A program made the position numbers and the translations under genes. Shown piece by piece: positions 1 through 6,125 of a stretch of 20,753 nucleotides of DNA. The DNA is from an uncultured Lachnospiraceae bacterium (GTDB lineage: Bacteria; Bacillota; Clostridia; Lachnospirales; Lachnospiraceae), in NCBI GenBank assembly GCA_910583965.1, contig CAJUAE010000055.1, positions 1 through 20,753 on the forward strand. Direction: 5' to 3'. Every line of letters starts with the position of its first letter. The stretch's first letter is position 1. Below the pieces are notes generated by a model. The model worked only from the letters and a program-made list of their open reading frames with translations. It ran no database searches and was not told the origin of the DNA.

Positions 1-93
1 ATAAATTCATCCTGAAGGGTTATTTTTTTACAAAAAACTTTTTACTCTCAAGTTATATTAAAGATATTTGATATAAAAACATTTGGATGGAAG

Positions 94-1338
94 TTGGTTA
101 TTGGTGCTTTAATTATCATTTCTCCTACAGTGGGTAGCACATTAACTTATTATTATTGCTCCGATTTATATATGTTAGGTTATTTTTTAGCCGTTTTATC
201 TGTGTGGTTTATGGTTGGAAAAGGAGGACGAACAGGAATTATTTTTTCTGGTATTGCTTTGATACTATCAGCAGCACTTTACCAGGCATATATTAGTTTC
301 GCCATTTTATTATGTCTGATGTATATAATGAAATTATTGATAGACAATAAGGTTGCCAAAGAACAGATTTATAAATCCGTTGGAACTTGTATTTTGGGAG
401 GCATCTTGGGAATAGCATTGTATCTTTCGAGCAATAAGATTGTGCAAATAATTACTGGAATTAAAGCAACTGAAGACAGAGGTTTTTCTCGAATGGGAAT
501 GATTGATACAAATCAAATTATCAATCAGATAAAAAATTGTTATATTATGTTTTTTGAATATTATTTTTCTGATTCTATGATAAACAATAATTATTATGGT
601 AGGAAGTATATTAATTTATTGTTTTTTATTGCAATTGTTACTATAATAATCATAATTTTACGAAAACAAAAATTACTAATTTATAGAAAAATTTTTTTTG
701 TTTTATTATTGTTGTTTATTCCTTTGGGGTTTATGAGTATTTGTATTTTAGCACCAGAAGTAAGTGTATTAGATAATGCAGGGGTATTAATGCTTCCAAC
801 TATGAATTATATATATGTATTTGCAGTTATATTATTTGAGAGTATAGGTGAAAAAAATAGTTGGTTTACCACCGTTGGAATTGCGCTTTTTGTACAATTA
901 ATATTAGTTTTTCTTATGTTGCTTTCATTGGAACTTGGAGGACAGGTTTATATAAAACATAATATGTTAAAAACATACAATGTAGCAATGCAGATACATA
1001 ATAGGATAGAACAATATGGAGTAAGGAATAAAATATGTGTTATAGGAAATATGGAGGAGGGGAACTATCCAGAACTTTATCCAGACTTAAAAAATAGTCA
1101 GCATTGGGTGGCGGCTGGAAATAAAACAATTTGGCCAACTTTTGAAGGTACTCAGAATTGCTGGATATGTTTTATAAAACAATATCTAGGCAAGGCGTAT
1201 ACCGTATGTTCTCTGGAAGAATATTATGAAATTATAAATACACCAAAATATTCACAAATGGGTATTTTTCCTGATAAGAATGGAGTTTCTGTGATAAATG
1301 ATATCGTTGTAATTAAACTTAGTGATACGACATGGTAA
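94..1338 (+). CDS. Membrane glucosyltransferase-like protein (GtrII-like), 5'-truncated
   Basis: I recognise the C-terminal two thirds of a polytopic glucosyltransferase-domain protein of the kind that decorates surface polysaccharides. Visible are many hydrophobic segments, the family-like stretches ISPTVGSTLTYYYCSDLYML and YQAYISF near the start, and a soluble tail ending in NDIVVIKLSDTTW. The listed start is a TTG at 94 with no convincing ribosome binding site. The frame stays open upstream to a TGA at 13-15, and residues VILKIFDIK (from about base 52) still look like family sequence, so 94 is probably not the true start. Roughly 100 N-terminal residues usual in this family are absent, including the first membrane segments. 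No frame in bases 1-50 clearly supplies them. The gene is therefore probably a broken copy, or was cut by a recombination event near base 50. It is more AT-rich than its neighbours. The family call is from memory of the pattern and needs a profile search. Confidence 0.6.
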   Translation: MVIGALIIISPTVGSTLTYYYCSDLYMLGYFLAVLSVWFMVGKGGRTGIIFSGIALILSAALYQAYISFAILLCLMYIMKLLIDNKVAKEQIYKSVGTCILGGILGIALYLSSNKIVQIITGIKATEDRGFSRMGMIDTNQIINQIKNCYIMFFEYYFSDSMINNNYYGRKYINLLFFIAIVTIIIIILRKQKLLIYRKIFFVLLLLFIPLGFMSICILAPEVSVLDNAGVLMLPTMNYIYVFAVILFESIGEKNSWFTTVGIALFVQLILVFLMLLSLELGGQVYIKHNMLKTYNVAMQIHNRIEQYGVRNKICVIGNMEEGNYPELYPDLKNSQHWVAAGNKTIWPTFEGTQNCWICFIKQYLGKAYTVCSLEEYYEIINTPKYSQMGIFPDKNGVSVINDIVVIKLSDTTW

Positions 1339-1408
1339 ATGTTGAATGGGTGAGCAACAATAAACACAAAAACAGGGCAATTTTGATTAAGACTGTCATT
1401 AGAAAATA

Positions 1409-1417
1409 TGTTATACT
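1409..1417 (+). promoter_or_regulatory. Extended -10 promoter for araC-clpP
   Basis: TG-T-TATACT at 1409-1417 is an extended -10 element. No good -35 box lies 16-18 bases upstream; TTGATT at 1383 is too far. The predicted transcript starts near 1424 and would give a leader of about 28 bases before the ATG at 1452. This supports 1452, rather than an upstream in-frame codon, as the regulator's start. Confidence 0.5.
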
Positions 1418-1451
1418 CATACTATCAAATCTAATAAAGGAGGATGTAAGT

Positions 1452-1865
1452 ATGGGTGATGCGAACATAATCCAAAAAGTATTGACTTATATAGAAGACC
1501 ATATAGAGGAAGAACTTTCTTTGGATAAAATAGCATCAGAATTGAATTATTCAAAATTTTATATGGCACGAAATTTTGCAGAGAGAACAGGTTGTACAAT
1601 ATACAAATATATTCAGGGAAGAAGGTTGACATTAGCAGCGCAGAAACTTGTTGAGACCAATGAGCCTATTGTTGAAATTGCATATGAGGCACACTACAGT
1701 TCACAGCAGGCATTTACGCAGGCGTTTAGCAGAGTGTATCAGTGCTCTCCACAAATCTACCGAAAGAATGGTATATTTTATCCAGTGCAAATGCAAATTA
1801 CATTGTGGACAACACAAAGATTGTTTGCAAAAGATTATAGAATGGGAGGTAGAATGGCAGCATGA
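1452..1865 (+). CDS. AraC-family transcriptional regulator, DNA-binding domain only
   Basis: This is a 137-residue protein made almost entirely of the AraC/XylS DNA-binding domain, as in MarA or SoxS. The first helix-turn-helix is near residues 23-44 (LSLDKIASELNYSKFYMARN). The second is near 73-94 (IVEIAYEAHYSSQQAFTQAF), followed by the family's F-x-x-x-x-x-x-SP-x-x-YR ending at 92-104. No ligand-binding domain is attached. A tail of about 30 residues (from NGIFYPVQMQ) follows the domain. I chose ATG 1452 because an AAAGGAGG box lies 8 bases upstream and the promoter-like element at 1409-1417 precedes it. The frame itself is open from 1332. Its TGA stop overlaps the ATG of the following clpP-like gene (ATGA at 1862-1865), so the two are very likely co-translated. 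The regulator may control this operon or a stress regulon; nothing in the sequence shows its targets. Confidence 0.85.
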   Translation: MGDANIIQKVLTYIEDHIEEELSLDKIASELNYSKFYMARNFAERTGCTIYKYIQGRRLTLAAQKLVETNEPIVEIAYEAHYSSQQAFTQAFSRVYQCSPQIYRKNGIFYPVQMQITLWTTQRLFAKDYRMGGRMAA

Positions 1866-2455
1866 GTACAATTCCATATGTAATTGAACAGACGAGCAGA
1901 GGCGAGCGCAGTTATGATATTTTCTCTAGGCTGTTATCTGATCGAATTATTTTTCTTGGAGAAGAAGTGAATAATACATCGGCCAGTTTAGTGGTAGCAC
2001 AGATGCTTCATCTGGAGGGAGAAGACCCAAATAAGGATATTCAGTTGTATATCAATAGTCCTGGTGGTTCTGTGACAGCAGGATTTGCGATTTATGACAC
2101 AATGCAATATATTAAATGTGATGTGTCGACAATTTGTGTGGGACTTGCAGCAAGCTTTGGAGCATTTTTGCTTGCGGGCGGAACAAAAGGCAAGCGGTTT
2201 GCACTGTCAAATGCGGAGGTGATGATTCATCAGCCTGCAATTCATGGAAATGGTGTGCAGGGGCAGGCGACAGATATCAAGATTTTTTCGGATCATATGC
2301 AACAGAGCAAACAGCGGTTAAATCGTATCCTTGCAGAGAATACAGGTAGAACACTAGAGGAAGTAGTGTGTGCGACAGAACGAGATAATTATCTTTCTGC
2401 TGAGGAAGCACTACAGTTTGGCCTGATTGATAAGGTAATAACACAAAGAATATAA
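1862..2455 (+). CDS. clpP: ATP-dependent Clp protease proteolytic subunit, ClpP paralogue
   Basis: A 197-residue ClpP-type serine peptidase, the barrel-shaped proteolytic core that works with a Clp/Hsp100 ATPase in the cytoplasm. The triad is visible: Ser98 in GLAASFGAFLL, His123 in MIHQP and Asp175 in ERDNYLSAEEA. The oxyanion-region motif NSPGGSV is at 65-71, and the N-terminal IEQTSRGERSYDI is typical. Compared with E. coli ClpP there are three extra residues just after the catalytic His (HQPAIHGNGVQG instead of HQPLGGYQG), in the handle region that forms the ring-ring interface. The usual tig-clpP-clpX context is missing. The gene instead overlaps an AraC-type regulator by four bases, which suggests an accessory, separately regulated ClpP rather than the housekeeping copy. 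A GGGAGG box at about 1844-1849 precedes the start. A hairpin at 2477-2508 follows it. Confidence 0.93.
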   Translation: MSTIPYVIEQTSRGERSYDIFSRLLSDRIIFLGEEVNNTSASLVVAQMLHLEGEDPNKDIQLYINSPGGSVTAGFAIYDTMQYIKCDVSTICVGLAASFGAFLLAGGTKGKRFALSNAEVMIHQPAIHGNGVQGQATDIKIFSDHMQQSKQRLNRILAENTGRTLEEVVCATERDNYLSAEEALQFGLIDKVITQRI

Positions 2456-2476
2456 ATAAAATATTAGATGAAGAAT

Positions 2477-2508
2477 AATTGGGTAGAGAAGGTTTTCTCT
2501 ACTCAATT
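2477..2508 (+). terminator. Hairpin terminator after clpP (repeat copy 1)
   Basis: A 14-bp stem (left arm 2477-2490, right arm 2495-2508) with one G·T pair closes over a GGTT loop. It lies 21 bases after the clpP stop. The following T run is weak (ATAATTT), so termination is likely but not certain. The core matches the hairpin at 6068-6097 at 26 of 30 positions. Confidence 0.65.
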
Positions 2509-2512
2509 ATAA

Positions 2513-2542
2513 TTTACATTGTTTTGTATTCTGTGGTATACT
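2513..2542 (+). promoter_or_regulatory. Sigma-A type promoter for the flavoprotein/rubredoxin gene
   Basis: TTTACA (2513-2518) and TATACT (2537-2542) are separated by 18 bases, with a TGG extended -10 at 2534-2536. It starts just after the clpP terminator hairpin. The predicted leader is about 115 bases long. It contains the perfect palindrome AAGTTAACTT at 2593-2602 and a 10-bp stem (2611-2620 with 2632-2641, one G·T pair) just before the ribosome binding site. Confidence 0.5.
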
Positions 2543-2610
2543 TCTATATAAGCTTCTAATTTTTCTATTTTATTCCTATTATGGAAAAGTTAAAGTTAAC
2601 TTAATAATGA

Positions 2611-2641
2611 ACTCTTGGAATCTTTTTGTGTTTTCAAGAGT
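2611..2641 (+). promoter_or_regulatory. Leader hairpin upstream of the flavoprotein/rubredoxin gene
   Basis: ACTCTTGGAA (2611-2620) pairs with TTTCAAGAGT (2632-2641) with one G·T pair, leaving an 11-base T-rich loop. The stem ends 13 bases before the AAGGAG box at 2655, so it could influence translation. No known riboswitch pattern is recognised. Confidence 0.35.
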
Positions 2642-2666
2642 CTAACTTATTGTGAAGGAGATAGAG

Positions 2667-3272
2667 ATGGACAAAAAAGCAATGTATAATTTGACGTATG
2701 GTTTGTTTATTTTGACAGCAAAGGAGGGCGACAAGGATAACGGCTGCATTGTCAATACTGTTTCGCAGGTTACGACAGAACCAAATCGTATTGTGGTAGC
2801 AGTGAACAAGAAAAATTACACACATGATATGATTGTGCGGACAGGGGTATTTAATGTATCAATTTTAACAGAGAAATCTAAATTTGAAACATATCAGCAC
2901 TGGGGTTTCCAAAGTGGTGCAGACGTCGACAAGACCGTAGCGATTTCTTTTGAGCGTTCAGAAAATGGGGTGATTTATATTGCAGAGGAAACCAATGCAT
3001 ATCTTTCGGCAAAGGTAGTTTCTGCGACAGATCTTGGCACACATACCTTGTTTTTGGCAGATGTGACAGACGGCGCGGTTTTGTCACAAGATAGTTCTGT
3101 GACCTATAGTTATTATCAGAATAATATTAAGAAAGCGCCTGTGGCAGCAGATAAGAAAAAAGGATTTGTCTGTACTGTATGTGGGTACATTTATGAGGGA
3201 GAGGAACTTCCAGCGGATTTTGTGTGTCCTTGGTGCAAGCATCCAGCATCGGATTTTAAACGATTGGAATAG
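2667..3272 (+). CDS. Flavin reductase-like domain fused to rubredoxin (high-molecular-weight rubredoxin type)
   Basis: A 201-residue cytoplasmic redox protein with two parts. Residues 1 to about 150 form an FMN-binding flavin reductase-like domain (GLFILTAKEG, NGCIVNTVSQVT, FNVSILTE, FETYQHWGFQSG). Residues 167-201 form a rubredoxin-type iron knuckle with Cys169, Cys172, Cys187 and Cys190 (CTVCGYIY ... CPWC). Only 14 residues separate the two Cys pairs, against about 29 in classical rubredoxin, so this is the short, rubrerythrin-like form. In clostridia such proteins (Moorella Hrb) pass electrons from NAD(P)H to the diiron flavoprotein FprA to detoxify O2 or NO; that role is inferred here and no FprA gene is in the window. 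ATG 2667 is preferred over an in-frame GTG at 2652 because AAGGAG at 2655-2660 sits six bases upstream of it. The dipeptidase gene follows after 51 bases. Confidence 0.88.
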   Translation: MDKKAMYNLTYGLFILTAKEGDKDNGCIVNTVSQVTTEPNRIVVAVNKKNYTHDMIVRTGVFNVSILTEKSKFETYQHWGFQSGADVDKTVAISFERSENGVIYIAEETNAYLSAKVVSATDLGTHTLFLADVTDGAVLSQDSSVTYSYYQNNIKKAPVAADKKKGFVCTVCGYIYEGEELPADFVCPWCKHPASDFKRLE

Positions 3273-3323
3273 GTTTCGTTGTTTTGTGCGAATACGATTC
3301 AGATGCTTTTAAGGGGAAATGCA

Positions 3324-4313
3324 ATGAAAATAGCAGATATGCACTGTGATACAATCTCTGAGATTTGGGAGAGTCGAAAGATAGGAAAACCGCAGCAGCT
3401 TTTTCAAAATAGTCTGCATGTGGATATTCAAAAGATGCAGACAGCGAATTATCTTTTGCAGAATTTTGCACTTTATATAGATTTAAAAAAGGGAATTGAC
3501 CCATTTGCCTATGTGTTAGAATTGGTTGATGTTTTTCAAGATGAGATGCAAAAAAATGAGAAGTATATTTGCCCTGTAAAAACTTATGGTGAAATCATTG
3601 CAAATGAAAAACAAGGAAAAATGTCTGCGTTGATGACGATAGAGGAGGGCGGATGCTGTAAAGGAGAGATTCAAAATTTGGAGACATTATATCAGTTGGG
3701 AGCACGCATGATGACACTTACGTGGAATTATCCCAATGAGCTTGCAAGTCCCAATATTTTTGACAAGGATTCTTTACTTTCTGCGAAAGGATTTCCTATA
3801 TTTGATGCTTCTGTAGGCTTGACAGAAAGAGGCTTCTTGTTTATAGAACGAATGGAAGAACTTGGTATGATTATTGATGTTTCCCATTTGTCGGATGCAG
3901 GATTTTGGGATATTGCAAAACATACCAAAAAGCCATTTGTTGCAAGTCATTCCAATGCGCGTGCACTGTGTGGTCATGCGCGCAATTTGACAGATGATAT
4001 GATTCGGGTGATTGCAGATCGCGGGGGTGTGATTGGTCTAAACTGTTATGGACGATTTCTGAATGCGGTCAATGATGATTCTTCTAGCGTTGCAAGATTG
4101 GCAGAACACGCGCGCCATATTCTAAATGTTGGTGGCGGGGAATGCCTTGCTCTTGGAACCGATTTTGATGGTATGAATGGGCGACTTGAAATGCAGGATT
4201 GTTCTCAGATATATAAATTGGTTCGTGAACTTGAGCACAAACATTTTACGGACAATGAGATTGAAAATATTTTGTCTCAAAATGTTATGCGCGTGTATAA
4301 AGAATTGCTATAA
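3324..4313 (+). CDS. Membrane dipeptidase family (peptidase M19) zinc dipeptidase
   Basis: A 329-residue member of the M19 (renal dipeptidase) family, binuclear zinc enzymes that cleave dipeptides, including D-amino-acid dipeptides. The metal and active-site motifs appear in order: His7 and Asp9 in MHCDT, Glu108 in IEEGG, His188 in DVSHLSD, His209 in VASHSNARALCGHARNLTD (Arg220 in the same block) and Asp280 in LGTDFDG. There is no signal peptide, so it is probably cytoplasmic and used in peptide nutrition or wall-peptide turnover. The frame is open from 3279, but ATG 3324 is chosen because AAGGGGAA at 3311-3318 lies just upstream and MKIADMHCDT is the usual family N-terminus. The gap after the flavoprotein/rubredoxin gene is 51 bases with no terminator visible, so the two may be cotranscribed. 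No terminator is visible after it either; the next promoter starts eight bases beyond the stop. Confidence 0.9.
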   Translation: MKIADMHCDTISEIWESRKIGKPQQLFQNSLHVDIQKMQTANYLLQNFALYIDLKKGIDPFAYVLELVDVFQDEMQKNEKYICPVKTYGEIIANEKQGKMSALMTIEEGGCCKGEIQNLETLYQLGARMMTLTWNYPNELASPNIFDKDSLLSAKGFPIFDASVGLTERGFLFIERMEELGMIIDVSHLSDAGFWDIAKHTKKPFVASHSNARALCGHARNLTDDMIRVIADRGGVIGLNCYGRFLNAVNDDSSSVARLAEHARHILNVGGGECLALGTDFDGMNGRLEMQDCSQIYKLVRELEHKHFTDNEIENILSQNVMRVYKELL

Positions 4314-4320
4314 AATATTG

Positions 4321-4349
4321 TTGAAGACTGTTTGTGTGTATGATACAAT
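4321..4349 (+). promoter_or_regulatory. Sigma-A promoter for the secreted DUF5722-type protein
   Basis: TTGAAG (4321-4326), a 17-base spacer and TACAAT (4344-4349), with a TGA extended -10 at 4341-4343. This is one of the best promoter matches in the window. The transcript would begin near 4356 with a leader of about 80 bases. Confidence 0.7.
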
Positions 4350-4366
4350 GGACGAGTAACAGCGTG

Positions 4367-4419
4367 TATTTCAAAGAATATTGAAATATACTTAAAAAAT
4401 AAGGTCTGTTAAAAACAGA
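4367..4419 (+). promoter_or_regulatory. Two inverted repeats in the leader of the secreted protein gene
   Basis: TATTTCAA (4367-4374) and TTGAAATA (4381-4388) form a perfect 8-bp inverted repeat with a 6-base gap, about 18 bases downstream of the -10 box, a usual place for a repressor site. A second, smaller hairpin follows: TCTGTT (4405-4410), AAA, AACAGA (4414-4419), just before the AGGAAGG box at 4426-4432. Either may act as DNA operator or RNA hairpin; I cannot tell which. Confidence 0.35.
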
Positions 4420-4438
4420 TAGAAAAGGAAGGTGTTTT

Positions 4439-6055
4439 ATGCAAAAGGGAAAATGGAGTAAAAGGGCTGCAAAGCTGATTTTTTCCTTCCTGTTTGCAGC
4501 GTTATTGTTGGTATGGCTTCCAGCAGAGGCATTTGCGGCGGAGGTTACATTGACAGTAAACAACTGCGTGATTACAGGAAAAGATATCACAGTTGTAGCA
4601 TCAGGACAGGTGCAGCCAGCTCCCGATGGAATGTATTATTTATTTGAGTTGAAACCCTATGAGGAGGGAATTGGTGCAAGGCAGAATTACTGTGCATCTG
4701 TACCAGCGGCAGAAGTCGCTACATTTACTGTTCCACTGGATTTTAACACAGCAAATTCTAAGTTGTATTCTCGATTTGTAGTGGCAGTGTTGGAGAATGG
4801 TGCGTTTGTTCCAGTTAGCAATGCGTCTTACATCACCAATCCAGAAGCAGTTGCTTCCAAATCTACAGATTATCCAATTAGAAGCAAAAAAGGACTGACA
4901 GCGGATTGGCAGTACAGCACAGACCTCTCTGCACTGGGCGCAGGTTATGCAGCATATGAGCTTGATATTAGCCGATTCTTTACAGGCGGCGGCACAAACT
5001 ATACCTATAATGGAAAAACTTACAGTTTTAATTCTGGTGTTGTGGGAGAATATGATATTGTATGTCAGAAGTTTGCAAAAGAAGGATGCAATGTGATTAT
5101 GGTCATTAAAAATTCCTTCAATGCAGCAACTGCAGACTTGATTGCTCCATTAGCGCGTGTGCCAGGCAAAAACTGTTATGCCATGAATGTTTCAGAACAG
5201 GGTGGCGTGGAGAAAATTGAAGCGTTGATGTCTTTCCTTGCAGGTAGATACGCAGACCAAAACAGAGCGATACATACATGGATTATTGGAAATGAGATTA
5301 ACAACAATTCGCCATGGCACTATGCAGGCGATATTGGAGAAAAGGAATTTTCAGAGTATTATGCCAAAGAGTTCCGTCTCTGCTACAATGCGATTAAGAG
5401 CCAGAATGCAGGAGCAAGAGTGTTTATCAACATCGATCAGCGCTGGATGCATACAGATGCAAACAAATATGCATATCCAGGCAGAAATGTTTTAGATAAT
5501 TTTGCACAGTCCATCAATGCTTCAGGCAATATTGATTGGGGTCTGTCAATTCACCCACATCCAGTTCCACTGTTTAACTGCCAGTTCTGGAAATTGCCTC
5601 CAGGATATTCAGGAATGAAAAATCTTGTAGTACATTCTGATAATACAAGAATGGTAAATCCAACAAACTTAGAAGTTGTGACAAACCATATGGCACAACC
5701 GTTCTTGCTTGCACCAAATGGAAATGTGCGTCATATTTTGATTTCTGAGATGGGATTTACTTCCATGAATCCACAATTGGCGACAGACCAGAATATTCAG
5801 GCAGCAGCAATGCAGTATGCGTATAAACTGGCTTCCTCCAATCCTTTCATTGAAGGTATTGTGATTCACAGACAGATTGACCATGCTTCTGAGGTTGCAA
5901 ATGATGGTATGGCAGTTGGTATTAGAGATGCAGGCGGCGTTCCAAAAGTATCCTTTGAGATGTTTAAATATATGGATACCGCAGACCCAACTTATGCAAA
6001 TTTTGCACTGCCATATATTGGCGCGTCAAGCTGGGCTGAGCTTGGATTAAATTAA
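4439..6055 (+). CDS. Secreted glycosidase-like TIM-barrel protein (DUF5722 type)
   Basis: A 538-residue exported protein. Residues 1-33 are a signal peptide (KRAAK, hydrophobic LIFSFLFAALLLVWL, cleavage likely after AFA at 33). A beta-rich N-terminal region of about 120 residues (EVTLTVNNCVITGKDITVVASG) precedes a barrel-like domain. That domain has WIIGNEINN with Glu286, and LISEMGFTS with Glu437. The Asn-Glu pair and the late Glu fit the acid/base and nucleophile positions of clan-A glycoside hydrolases, and LSIHPHPVP lies between them. I believe it belongs to the DUF5722 family, whose substrate I do not know; hydrolysis of a polysaccharide outside the cell is an inference. The start is set by AGGAAGG at 4426-4432, seven bases ahead of the ATG. 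It has its own promoter and an own 3' hairpin, so it is probably monocistronic. Confidence 0.75.
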   Translation: MQKGKWSKRAAKLIFSFLFAALLLVWLPAEAFAAEVTLTVNNCVITGKDITVVASGQVQPAPDGMYYLFELKPYEEGIGARQNYCASVPAAEVATFTVPLDFNTANSKLYSRFVVAVLENGAFVPVSNASYITNPEAVASKSTDYPIRSKKGLTADWQYSTDLSALGAGYAAYELDISRFFTGGGTNYTYNGKTYSFNSGVVGEYDIVCQKFAKEGCNVIMVIKNSFNAATADLIAPLARVPGKNCYAMNVSEQGGVEKIEALMSFLAGRYADQNRAIHTWIIGNEINNNSPWHYAGDIGEKEFSEYYAKEFRLCYNAIKSQNAGARVFINIDQRWMHTDANKYAYPGRNVLDNFAQSINASGNIDWGLSIHPHPVPLFNCQFWKLPPGYSGMKNLVVHSDNTRMVNPTNLEVVTNHMAQPFLLAPNGNVRHILISEMGFTSMNPQLATDQNIQAAAMQYAYKLASSNPFIEGIVIHRQIDHASEVANDGMAVGIRDAGGVPKVSFEMFKYMDTADPTYANFALPYIGASSWAELGLN

Positions 6056-6067
6056 GAAAATTAATTT

Positions 6068-6097
6068 ATTGAGTAGGGAAAGTTTTCCCTACTCAAT
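6068..6097. terminator. Hairpin terminator between convergent genes (repeat copy 2)
   Basis: A perfect 13-bp stem (6068-6080 with 6085-6097) over an AGTT loop lies 12 bases after the secreted-protein stop and 28 bases beyond the end of the minus-strand radical SAM gene. It could stop transcription from both sides. The flanks are T-rich on the plus strand (TTTGCGTTT) and A/T-rich on the other. It closely matches the hairpin at 2477-2508. Confidence 0.65.
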
Positions 6098-6125
6098 TTG
6101 CGTTTAAAATAGACTTCCTAAATTT

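Noticed and set aside
1332..1451. Longer N-terminus for the AraC-type regulator from 1332
   Set aside because: The extra 40 codons overlap the promoter-like element and the end of the previous gene, and have no ribosome binding site; AAAGGAGG points to 1452.
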